Both the position numbers and the translations under genes were made by a program. 64,000 nucleotides of DNA from Corallococcus macrosporus (GTDB lineage Bacteria > Myxococcota > Myxococcia > Myxococcales > Myxococcaceae). Below the pieces are notes generated by a model. That model did no database searches. It had not been told where the DNA came from and saw only the letters and a list, made by a program, of their open reading frames with translations. Positions 17,100-26,520 of the stretch are shown in pieces. The stretch covers positions 558,001-622,000 of the forward strand of contig NZ_JAFIMU010000004.1 in the NCBI RefSeq assembly GCF_017302985.1. Direction: 5' to 3'. The number at the start of each line of letters is the position of its first letter. The stretch's first letter is position 1.

Positions 17100-19094
17100 A
17101 TGAGCGACACGGTGCGGTCCCCCGCGGGGCAGGAAGAGGCGCGGTACCGGGCGTTGCAGGCGGTGGATCCGCGCGCGCCCGGGGCCCTGGAGACCTTCAC
17201 CACCGGCCTGCACGACGAGAGCTGGCGCGTGCGCCATGCGGCGGCGGAGGGCCTGCGCCGCGTGCCGGACGCGAAGGGCGTCACCTCGCGGCTCATCTCC
17301 GTCCTGGGCGAGCGCGGCGAGACGGGCGCGCGCAACGCGGCGGCCGAGGCGCTGGCGGGCATGGGGCCCGTGGCGATGCCGCCGCTGGTGCAGCTGCTGG
17401 GGGGGCACGAGGATCCGGATCAGCGCAAGCTGGCGGCGGACATCCTGGGACAGCTGGGGCACCCGGAAGCCGAGGACGTGCTCCTGCGCGCGCTCTCCGA
17501 CGACGACCTCAACGTGCGCGTGGCCGCCGCGGAGGCGCTGGGCCGGATGGGCGGAGACGCCGCGGCGCGGGCGCTGGAGGGACTGCTGGACACGCCCACG
17601 CCCCTGCTGCGGCTGGCCGCACTGGAGGGCCTCGCGTCGCTCAAGCGCGCGCCTCCGCTGGAGCGGGTGATGGCGCTGGTGGAGGACGCGGGGTTGCAGC
17701 GCAGCGCCCTGCGGCTCCTGGGCCTGTACGCCCCGGGCGTGTCCACGGAGCGCATCTGCCGGGCACTGGCCTCGCCGGTGCGCTCGGTGCGCGAGGCGGC
17801 CCTCGTCGCGCTGGGGACGCAGGCCAGCGGGCTGGGCCCCTATGAGCGCGAGGAGCTGGACACGGTGGCGCGCTCGGTGCTGGGCGGCATCCCGGGCGTG
17901 ACGGAGCGCGTGGCGCAGGCGCTGGACGGCGAGGACGTCCAGGTGCGGGCCGGCGCGCTGGTGGCTGCCGGGGCGCTGGGCGAGGCGTCGCTCGCGGTGC
18001 CGGTGGCGGAGGTGGCGCGCGAGGACCGGCTCCTGCGCGAGGTGCTCTTCACGCTGGGCCAGCTGGGGCCGGAGGGACGGCGCCGGCTGCTCGGGAGCAT
18101 GGGCACGCTGTCGCTGCCCGCGCGCACGGTGGCGGCGGAGGCGCTGGTGCTGCTGGTGGACGCGACGTCGGTGCCGGAGCTGTGCGCGCTGCTGGAGTGG
18201 GCGGAGGACGACCTGCGCGCGGTGGTGGTGCGGGCGCTGGGGCGCACGCGCTCGGTGGAGGCCCTGGCGCCGCTGGTGGAACTGCTCGCGGACCCTTCGC
18301 TGTCGGGCATCGCGGCGCGGGCGCTGGAGCAGCTGACCGTGGCCCATCCGCTGGCGGCGCTGACCGCGCTGGAGGCGGCGGTGGAGCAGCGCACGACGCC
18401 CGCGGCGGTGGCGGTGCTGGGCCGGCTGGGCGGTGCGCGCGTGCTGCCCGTGCTGCGTCGGCTGGCGCGCGATGAAGAGGCCCTCTGGCGCGCGGCGGCG
18501 GTGGAGGCGGCGGGCCGTGTGGATGGCGAAGCGGGCCTGGAGCTGGCGCGCGGCGCGCTGGCGGACGAGTCCCCCAAGGTGCGCATCGCCGCGGTGCGCT
18601 CCCTGGGGCAGCAGGGCGGCAGGGAGGCCGCGACGTTCCTGGGGCTCGCGCTGAAGGACGAGGACCGCGGCGTGCGCGTGGCCGCGGTGGAGGCGGTGGG
18701 CGCGGCGGGCGCGAAGGAGCGCTCGGCGGACCTGGAGGCGCTGATCCGCCATGGCGACGGCGCACTCGCGATGCTGGCGGTGCGGGCCCTGACGAAGCTG
18801 GGGACGGTGGGCGCGGGCGTGCTGTGGGACGCGCTCAGCCACCCGGACGCGGAGGTGGTGAAGGCGGCGCTGGCGGCGCTCTCGTCGGCGGAGGCCTCGG
18901 CGGATGGGGCGGCGCTGGCGGTGTCGCTGCTGGGCCATCCGCGCTGGGACGTGCGCGTGGCGGCGGCGCGCGTGCTGGGCGGCCTGGGGCGGCCGGAGTG
19001 CCTTCCCGCGCTCGAGCAGGCTCTGGCGGCGGAGCAGGACCCGCTGGCCCGCCTGGCGCTGATGGACGCGGTGGCCCGGCTGTCGGGGCGGTGA
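17100..19094 (+). CDS. HEAT-repeat protein of the chemosensory cluster
   Basis: A 664-residue protein made nearly entirely of HEAT (E-Z type) repeats of about 31 residues; typical units read LSDDDLNVRVAAAEALGRMGG and ALKDEDRGVRVAAVEAVG. Around 18-20 units are apparent. No catalytic motif, signal or membrane segment is visible. The ATG at 17100 follows a strong AAGGAGG site; the longer frame starting at 16908 has none. HEAT-repeat proteins near cheR and cheB in myxobacteria are thought to be scaffolds; that role here is inference. Confidence 0.9.
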   Translation: MSDTVRSPAGQEEARYRALQAVDPRAPGALETFTTGLHDESWRVRHAAAEGLRRVPDAKGVTSRLISVLGERGETGARNAAAEALAGMGPVAMPPLVQLLGGHEDPDQRKLAADILGQLGHPEAEDVLLRALSDDDLNVRVAAAEALGRMGGDAAARALEGLLDTPTPLLRLAALEGLASLKRAPPLERVMALVEDAGLQRSALRLLGLYAPGVSTERICRALASPVRSVREAALVALGTQASGLGPYEREELDTVARSVLGGIPGVTERVAQALDGEDVQVRAGALVAAGALGEASLAVPVAEVAREDRLLREVLFTLGQLGPEGRRRLLGSMGTLSLPARTVAAEALVLLVDATSVPELCALLEWAEDDLRAVVVRALGRTRSVEALAPLVELLADPSLSGIAARALEQLTVAHPLAALTALEAAVEQRTTPAAVAVLGRLGGARVLPVLRRLARDEEALWRAAAVEAAGRVDGEAGLELARGALADESPKVRIAAVRSLGQQGGREAATFLGLALKDEDRGVRVAAVEAVGAAGAKERSADLEALIRHGDGALAMLAVRALTKLGTVGAGVLWDALSHPDAEVVKAALAALSSAEASADGAALAVSLLGHPRWDVRVAAARVLGGLGRPECLPALEQALAAEQDPLARLALMDAVARLSGR

Positions 19095-19107
19095 GGGGAG
19101 GACTCGG

Positions 19108-19980
19108 ATGCCACGCTTCGACGAGGGCCGCCCGGAGATGACGCTGGAGGAGTTCCGGCTGCTGCGCGACCACGTCTACGCGCACTGCGGAATCCTCATC
19201 CAGGAGAACATGAAGTTCGTGATGGAGCGCCGGCTGTGGCCCCGGCTGGAGGCGCTGGGCATCCAGGACTTCGGCTCCTACCACCGCTACCTGCGCTACG
19301 ACGCCCAGCGCAACGTGGAGCTGGAAGCGGCGGTGGAGTCACTCACCACGCACGAGACGTACTTCTTCCGCGAACCCGCGCAGCTCAAGGCCTTCTGCGA
19401 GGAGCTGCTGCCCATCCTGGAGAAGCGCAACGCGCACACGCGGCGGCTGCGGCTGTGGTCCGCGGGGTGTTCCTCCGGCGAGGAGGCGTACACGCTGGCC
19501 ATGCTGCTGAAGGACAGCGGCCGCTTCAACGACTGGGACGTGGAGGTGATTGGCACGGACCTGTCGCGCCGCGTGCTGGCCGTGGCCCGCCGCGCGGAGT
19601 ACGGCCCCAGCGCGCTGCGCGCGACGCCGCCGGACCTGCTGGAGCGCCACTTCATCCCCGTGGGAAACAACCGCGTCCGCGTGCGCGACGACGTGAAGGC
19701 GTGGGTGAGCTTCGGCCACCACAACCTGGCGGACGTGGCGGGCAGCCAACTGGTGCCGCGCACCGACGTCGTCTTCTGCCGCAACGTGATGATCTACTTC
19801 GACCAGGCCGCGCGCCGCCGCGTGCTGGGCGTCATCCGCGACCGGCTCTGTCCCGGCGGCTACCTGCTGCTGGGCCACGCGGAGAACCTGCTCAGCCTGG
19901 GCGCGGACTTCGAGCTGGTGCACCTGAAGGGCGACCTCGTGTACCGCCGGCCCGACCTGCCGGGTGGGGAGGGCCGCTGA
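19108..19980 (+). CDS. cheR: Chemoreceptor methyltransferase CheR
   Basis: A 290-residue SAM-dependent methyltransferase that methylates receptor glutamates. The N-terminal helical domain (1-75), the ESLTTHETYFFRE block (about 73-85), SAGCSSGEEAYTLAM (SAM site, about 115-129) and RNVMIYFD (about 226-233) are intact. No TPR tail is present. The ATG at 19108 has a GGGGAGGA site. It overlaps cheB by one base. A receptor elsewhere must be the substrate. Confidence 0.95.
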   Translation: MPRFDEGRPEMTLEEFRLLRDHVYAHCGILIQENMKFVMERRLWPRLEALGIQDFGSYHRYLRYDAQRNVELEAAVESLTTHETYFFREPAQLKAFCEELLPILEKRNAHTRRLRLWSAGCSSGEEAYTLAMLLKDSGRFNDWDVEVIGTDLSRRVLAVARRAEYGPSALRATPPDLLERHFIPVGNNRVRVRDDVKAWVSFGHHNLADVAGSQLVPRTDVVFCRNVMIYFDQAARRRVLGVIRDRLCPGGYLLLGHAENLLSLGADFELVHLKGDLVYRRPDLPGGEGR

Positions 19981-21023
19981 TGGCACGTCCGCTCACGGTG
20001 CTCGTCATCGACGACTCGGCCACCAACCGCCGCACGCTCACCACGCTCCTGGAGTCCTCCGGCGAGGTGATGGTGCTGGACTGGGCGCAGGACGGCGACG
20101 AGGGGCTCAAGAAGGTCCTGGACCTGAAGCCGGACGTGGTGACGCTGGACCTGGAGATGCCCCGGCTGGGCGGCCACACGTTCCTGCGCCTGCTCATGCG
20201 CGCGGCGCCCACGCCCGTCATCGTCATCTCCAGCTACGCGCACAAGTCGGACGTCTTCAAGGCGCTGGAGCTGGGCGCGTTCGACTTCATCGCCAAGCCG
20301 CCGCAGGGCACGCCGGCGGCGCTGGAGAACCTGCGGCGCGAGCTGCTCGACAAGGTGCTCGCGGCCCGCCACGTGAAGTCCGGCGGACGCCAGGCGCCCA
20401 CTCCGCGCGGCTTCGTGCTGTCCGGGGAGGTGCCGCACGTCATCGCCGTGGGCGCGTCCACGGGTGGGCCTCCCGCGGTGCAGCGGCTGTTGGAGGGGCT
20501 GGCCGCCGAGCCATCCGTCAGCGTACTGGTGGGCCAGCACATGCCCTCGCAGTTCACGCGGGCCTTCGCGGAGCGGCTGGACCGCATCGGTCCCTTCACC
20601 GTGACGGAGGCGTGCGAGGGCGACGTGGTGACGCCGGGCCACGTCTACATCGCGCCGGGCGGGCGGCACCTGCTGTTGTCGGACCGCACCGGGCGCCTGG
20701 AGCTGCGCACGCCGTCGCCGGTGCCCGCGGACAAGTACGCGCCTTCGGTGGACCGGCTCTTCGAGAGCGCCGCGGAGGTGCTGGGGCCTCGCGCGGTGGC
20801 GGTGGTGCTGACGGGCATGGGCGCGGACGGGGCCGTGGGCGTTCGCGCCGTCCAGCGCGAGGGCGGCGAGGCGTGGGCCGAGTCCGAGGACACAGCGGTG
20901 GTGTACGGCATGCCCAAGGAGGCCGTGGCCACCGGGGCGGTGACCCGCGTGCTTCCACTGGATGACATCGGCTCGGAGCTGGCCGCGCTGGTGCGCCGCC
21001 GCAGGCAGTCCGGCGGGCAGTGA
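19980..21023 (+). CDS. cheB: Chemoreceptor methylesterase CheB
   Basis: A 347-residue receiver plus methylesterase. The receiver has D11/D12, phospho-acceptor D57 in TLDLEMP, and K106; the esterase catalytic triad is S160 (GASTGGPP), H187 (GQHMP) and D283 (GMGADGA). The ATG at 19980 overlaps the cheR stop (TGATG). It demethylates or deamidates receptors and balances CheR. Confidence 0.95.
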   Translation: MARPLTVLVIDDSATNRRTLTTLLESSGEVMVLDWAQDGDEGLKKVLDLKPDVVTLDLEMPRLGGHTFLRLLMRAAPTPVIVISSYAHKSDVFKALELGAFDFIAKPPQGTPAALENLRRELLDKVLAARHVKSGGRQAPTPRGFVLSGEVPHVIAVGASTGGPPAVQRLLEGLAAEPSVSVLVGQHMPSQFTRAFAERLDRIGPFTVTEACEGDVVTPGHVYIAPGGRHLLLSDRTGRLELRTPSPVPADKYAPSVDRLFESAAEVLGPRAVAVVLTGMGADGAVGVRAVQREGGEAWAESEDTAVVYGMPKEAVATGAVTRVLPLDDIGSELAALVRRRRQSGGQ

Positions 21024-21076
21024 ATCGCCGGGTGCATGACAGCCGCCGCACAAACCCGGGACGGACAGCGCGCCGG

Positions 21077-21085
21077 TGCTAGGCT
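21077..21085 (+). promoter_or_regulatory. Extended -10 element before the last cheY
   Basis: TGC followed by TAGGCT lies 7 bp before the ATG at 21093, in the cheB-cheY gap. No -35 box is visible. GAGGGG between it and the ATG is too close to the start to be a good ribosome site, so a leaderless message is plausible. Confidence 0.4.
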
Positions 21086-21092
21086 GAGGGGC

Positions 21093-21476
21093 ATGTCGCA
21101 GCAGATCCGCGCGCTGGTGGTGGATGACTCGCAGGCCATGCGCCGCAGCATCATGTACGCGCTCCAGCGCCTGACGGATGTGGTCTGCATCGAGGCGCAG
21201 GACGGCGTGGAGGGGCTCAAGAAGCTCGCCACGCAGGGGCGCTTCGACCTGGTGATGACGGACATCAACATGCCGTTGATGGACGGGCTGAAGCTCATCC
21301 ACCACATCCGCCAGACGGAAGACCACCGGGCGGTGCCCATCGTCGTCGTGACGACGGAGGGCGCGGCCGCGGACCGCGAGCGGGCCATGGCGCTGGGGGC
21401 CACGGCGTACCTGGTGAAGCCCGTGCAGGCCCGCGTGGTGCTGGACACCGTGAAGGAACTCCTGAAGCTCGGCTGA
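21093..21476 (+). CDS. CheY-like response regulator (cluster end)
   Basis: A 127-residue receiver domain with D11/D12, acceptor D57 in TDINMP, T87 and K109 in YLVKPV. It differs substantially from the cheY at the start of the cluster, apart from the TDINMP and TTEG blocks, so the two may be separate outputs of the one CheA. The ATG at 21093 is preferred to the in-frame start at 21036 because it gives the compact receiver start. It has no output domain. Confidence 0.92.
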   Translation: MSQQIRALVVDDSQAMRRSIMYALQRLTDVVCIEAQDGVEGLKKLATQGRFDLVMTDINMPLMDGLKLIHHIRQTEDHRAVPIVVVTTEGAAADRERAMALGATAYLVKPVQARVVLDTVKELLKLG

Positions 21477-21504
21477 GCTTCGAAGAGGAGCCTCAAGGGC
21501 ACGC

Positions 21505-22278
21505 ATGGAACCGGCGCTGGACGTCGAGGGGCTGGAGAAGACGTACGGCGCGGTGCGGGCGGTGCGCGGGCTGAGCTTCCAGGTGGCGCCCGGCGAGGTG
21601 CTGGGCCTGGTGGGCCCCAACGGGGCGGGCAAGACGTCCACGCTGCGCTGCCTGGCCGGCATCCTCCCGCCGTCCGTGGGCCGCGTGCGGGTGGCGGGAC
21701 ATGACCTGTCCGCCGCGCCGGTGGAGGCGAAGCGCCAGCTGGCGTTCCTGCCGGACGAGCCGCGCTTCTTCGAGTACCTCACCGTCTGGGAGCACCTGAA
21801 CTTCACCGCGCGCCTCTACGGCGTGGAGGACTGGGAGGAGCGGGGCCGCGCGCTCCTGGAGGAGATGGAGCTCACGGGCCGGGAGAAGTCGCTGCCGGGC
21901 GAGCTGTCGCGCGGCATGAAGCAGAAGCTGTCCATCGCGTGTGGCTTCCTGCACCAGCCCCGGCTCATCCTCCTGGACGAACCGCTGACGGGGTTGGATC
22001 CGCTGGGCATCCGCCGGATGAAGGCCTCGCTGCGCCGCCGCTCGGAGGAGGGCACCGCGCTGGTGCTGTCCTCGCACCTGCTGCCACTGGTGGAGGAGCT
22101 GTGCCACCGGCTGCTCGTCATCGCCGGAGGGCGCGCGGTGGCGCTCGGGTCGCTGTCCGAGATCCGCGAGCAGATGGCGGGTGGGGCAGGGGACGGCGCG
22201 TCGCTGGAGGAGCTGTTCGTGCGCATCACCAGCGCGGCGTCGGAAGAGACACGGGCGCGAGGGAACGAACCGGCGTGA
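21505..22278 (+). CDS. ABC transporter ATP-binding protein
   Basis: A 257-residue ABC ATPase. Walker A GPNGAGKTST (about 37-46), signature LSRGMKQKLSIA, and Walker B LILLDEPLTGLDP are present; the signature is the LSxGMKQ form seen in CcmA/NodI-like exporters. The tail after residue 230 is acidic and low in complexity. It overlaps the permease gene (GTGA at 22275). Substrate is unknown. It begins 28 bp after the last cheY, but a link to the chemosensory system is not shown. Confidence 0.92.
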   Translation: MEPALDVEGLEKTYGAVRAVRGLSFQVAPGEVLGLVGPNGAGKTSTLRCLAGILPPSVGRVRVAGHDLSAAPVEAKRQLAFLPDEPRFFEYLTVWEHLNFTARLYGVEDWEERGRALLEEMELTGREKSLPGELSRGMKQKLSIACGFLHQPRLILLDEPLTGLDPLGIRRMKASLRRRSEEGTALVLSSHLLPLVEELCHRLLVIAGGRAVALGSLSEIREQMAGGAGDGASLEELFVRITSAASEETRARGNEPA

Positions 22279-23996
22279 GCTTCCCGGGCGCGGTGGCGTT
22301 CCTCTGGGTGAGGACGTGGCGCAACCGCGTGGTGCGCCAGGTGCAGCGGCTGAAGCGCCCGCGCTACCTCCTGGGCGCGGCGGTGGGGCTCGCGTACCTG
22401 TACTCGCTGGTGGGCCGCAGCGTCTTCGTCCAGGGCTCGGGCCGCGCGGTGTCCTCCAACGCCAGGCTGTTCGCGGAGTTCTCGCTGGAGGTGTCGGTGC
22501 TGGGCACGCTGGTGACGGCGTGGGTGCTGGGCGCGGACCGGCCGGCGCTGACCTTCACGCAGACGGAGGTGCAGACCTTCTTCTCCGCGCCCGTCACGCG
22601 CCAGGCCCTGCTGCACTACAAGCTCCTGCGCGGCCTCTTGAGCGCGATGTTCGCGGCGCTGGCGGCGACGGTCTTCGTGGGGCGCTTCACCAGTCCCCGG
22701 CCGGAGCTCTTCTTCCTGGGCGCGGCGCTGGCCATGGGGACGCTCTACCTGCACGGCACCGCGGCGTCCTTCGTGCGCGCGTGGCTCGTGTCGCGCGGGC
22801 GCTGGGGCAGCGTGGTGCGGTGGGCCGTGGTGGCCGTCGTCCTGGGGGCGGGCATGAGCACGCTGTTGTCCACGCTGAGCGATCATCCGCTGCCGGAGAA
22901 CCTGTCCGCGCCCTTCGCCGTGCGCGAGTGGCTGCGCGACGTGCTCAACGCCCCCGGGCCCCGCGCGGTGCTGTGGCCGGGCCGGGCGCTGGTGGCCCCG
23001 GCCATGGCGCGCAGCGGACAGGACTTCCTGCGCTACCTGCCCGCGTCGCTGGCGCTGCTCGTGGCGCACTACGCCTGGGTGCTGGCGGTGGAGGTGCCCT
23101 TCGAGGACTCGGCGGTCGCGGGGGCGGACGCGCGGACGCGGCAGCGGGCGCAGCGGGCCTCACGCACGGCCAACCTGCGGGTGGGCCGGGTGCCCTTCGT
23201 GCTCAAGGCCCGGGGGCGCCCGGAGGTGGCGCTGCTCTGGAAGAACCTCATCGCGCGCCGTCGCATGGGCAGCGGGCTGGTGATGCTGCTGGCCTTCGGC
23301 GTGCTGGGCGCGGTGTTCGCGGTGCTGATGGGGGACACGCGGCTGTTCTCCAACAGCCGTGAGTTCCTGGGCCCCATGGCCCTGATGGTCGCGGTGGCCA
23401 TGGCCGTGATTGGCCCCAGCGCGTTCCGCACCGACCTGCGCATGGACCTGCCCAAGCTGGAGATGCTGCGCGCGCTGCCCCTCACGGGCCGGCAGGTGGT
23501 GGGCGCGGAGCTGGGCGCCTCCGCGCTGACGCTGGGCGCGGCGCAGTGGGTGATGTTGCTCGTGGCGCTGGTGCTGGGCGTGGGCACGGACGACGACACG
23601 CTCGCGCCGTGGTCCGCGCCGGTGGTGCTGGGGCTCCTGTCGGTGTTGCCGGCGCTGGGGCTCGCGGGGCTGTTCGTGCAGAACGCGGCGGTGGTGCTCC
23701 TGCCCGCCTGGATTCCGGCGGACTCCGAGCGGGCGCGCGGCGTGGAGGCGCTGGGCCAGCGGCTGCTCACGCTGGTGGGCACGCTGGTGGTGACGTTCCT
23801 GGGATTGTTGCCTGCCGCGGTGGTGGCCCTCCTCGTGGGCTATCCGCTGTTCACTGTCATGGGGCCCTGGGCGGTTCCGCTCGCGGGGCTGGCGGCGGCG
23901 GGGGCACTGTTCGCGGAGGTGGCGCTGGGCGTCGCCGTCCTGGGCCGCGCCTTCGAGCGGCTGGACGTGTCGGAAGAACAGTCGAACGAAGCGTGA
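22275..23996 (+). CDS. ABC transporter permease
   Basis: A 573-residue membrane protein with about 10-12 hydrophobic segments in two blocks split by a charged middle (roughly 275-320). This layout matches two-component ABC exporters whose permease has no FtsX or MacB domain. The GTG start overlaps the ATPase stop, so the pair is translationally coupled. No substrate-binding protein is nearby, which favours export. The cargo cannot be predicted from sequence. Confidence 0.85.
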   Translation: MSFPGAVAFLWVRTWRNRVVRQVQRLKRPRYLLGAAVGLAYLYSLVGRSVFVQGSGRAVSSNARLFAEFSLEVSVLGTLVTAWVLGADRPALTFTQTEVQTFFSAPVTRQALLHYKLLRGLLSAMFAALAATVFVGRFTSPRPELFFLGAALAMGTLYLHGTAASFVRAWLVSRGRWGSVVRWAVVAVVLGAGMSTLLSTLSDHPLPENLSAPFAVREWLRDVLNAPGPRAVLWPGRALVAPAMARSGQDFLRYLPASLALLVAHYAWVLAVEVPFEDSAVAGADARTRQRAQRASRTANLRVGRVPFVLKARGRPEVALLWKNLIARRRMGSGLVMLLAFGVLGAVFAVLMGDTRLFSNSREFLGPMALMVAVAMAVIGPSAFRTDLRMDLPKLEMLRALPLTGRQVVGAELGASALTLGAAQWVMLLVALVLGVGTDDDTLAPWSAPVVLGLLSVLPALGLAGLFVQNAAVVLLPAWIPADSERARGVEALGQRLLTLVGTLVVTFLGLLPAAVVALLVGYPLFTVMGPWAVPLAGLAAAGALFAEVALGVAVLGRAFERLDVSEEQSNEA

Positions 23997-24021
23997 ACGC
24001 GAGCACGAAGGGAGCATCTCC

Positions 24022-24912
24022 ATGAAGGTCGGCTTCATCGGGTTGGGGAACATGGGCACGCCCATGGCGAAGAACCTGGCCGGCGCGGGTCATGAACTCA
24101 CCGTCTGGAACCGCACCGCGTCCAAGGCGGATCCGCTGAAGCAGCAGGGCGCGCGCGTGGCGAAGACGCCCGCCGAGGCCGCCCGCGACGCGGAGGTCGT
24201 CGTGTCCATGCTCGCGGACGACCACGCCACGGAAGAGGCCGTGCTGGGGCAGGACGGCATCGTCAGCGCGCTGCCGAAGAACGCCATCCACGTCTCCTCC
24301 AGCACCATCTCCGTCGCGCTGTCGGAGCGCCTGACGAAGGCGCACGCGGACGCGGGGCAGGGCTACGTCTCCGCCCCCGTCTTCGGCCGTCCCGAGGCCG
24401 CTGCGGGCAAGCAACTCTGGGTCGTCGCCGCCGGGCCCACGGCGCAGGTGGAACGCGTGCGTCCGCTGCTCACGGCCCTGGGGCGCGGCCTCACGGAGCT
24501 GGGAGAGCGGCCGTCCGCCGCGAACACGGTGAAGCTGTCCGGCAACTTCCTCATCGCGTCGATGATGGAGGCGCTGTCGGAGGCCTTCGCGCTCGCGGAG
24601 AAGTGCGGCGTGGAGCGCGCCGCGTTCCTGGACGTCTTCAAGTCCGTCTTCGCCAAGGCGCCCATCTTCGAGAACTACGCGGGCGCCATCGCGAAGGGGC
24701 AGTACACACCCGCGGGCTTCGCGCTGCGCCTGGGGCTCAAGGACGTGACGCTGGCGCTCGAAGCGGGGCGCATGGCGGAGGTGCCCCTGCCGCTGGCCAG
24801 CCTCCTGCGCGACCACTTCCTCACCGGCGTCGCGCAGGGGCGCGGTGACGAGGACTGGTCCGCGCTCGGCGCGCTCGCCCAGGAGCGCGCCGGCATCACG
24901 AAGAAGTCCTGA
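24022..24912 (+). CDS. NAD(P)-binding beta-hydroxyacid dehydrogenase-like protein
   Basis: A 296-residue protein of the 3-hydroxyisobutyrate dehydrogenase/GLYR1 family. It has GFIGLGNMGTPMAKNL (4-19), the substrate block APVFGRP in place of the usual APVSGG, and the catalytic lysine in NTVKLSGNFL (about K172). The C-terminal helical domain is complete. The family reduces succinic semialdehyde, glyoxylate or hydroxyisobutyrate; the real substrate is unknown. The ATG at 24022 has GAAGGGAG upstream. It converges on asnS with a 6-bp gap. Confidence 0.88.
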   Translation: MKVGFIGLGNMGTPMAKNLAGAGHELTVWNRTASKADPLKQQGARVAKTPAEAARDAEVVVSMLADDHATEEAVLGQDGIVSALPKNAIHVSSSTISVALSERLTKAHADAGQGYVSAPVFGRPEAAAGKQLWVVAAGPTAQVERVRPLLTALGRGLTELGERPSAANTVKLSGNFLIASMMEALSEAFALAEKCGVERAAFLDVFKSVFAKAPIFENYAGAIAKGQYTPAGFALRLGLKDVTLALEAGRMAEVPLPLASLLRDHFLTGVAQGRGDEDWSALGALAQERAGITKKS

Positions 24913-24918
24913 GCGGGC

Positions 24919-26319
<1,401 letters not shown>

Positions 26320-26351
26320 GGTGCTCTCCCTCTGCTCCAGACCGGGAAGGC

Positions 26352-26380
26352 GAGTTAGTCGCGCCCGGGCCCGAGGGCAA
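26352..26380 (-). promoter_or_regulatory. Candidate promoter for asnS
   Basis: On the minus strand TTGCCC (26380-26375) and TAACTC (26357-26352) are separated by 17 bp. The transcript would start near 26345, with a leader of about 26 nt. It lies in the 201-bp asnS-leuS gap, which otherwise holds a C-rich run but no clear leuS promoter. Confidence 0.42.
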
Positions 26381-26520
26381 GCGCCGAGCGAGGTCCACCC
26401 CCCACCCCCCGGGTTTCCCCGGTCAGGAGCCCCAGGGCGCCCGGCGTCCAGGCTTTCGACGCGCCAAGACTTGTTGCCCGCGTGTCCTACCTCCCGCTAA
26501 GAGTCCGAGGAGCCATGGCG

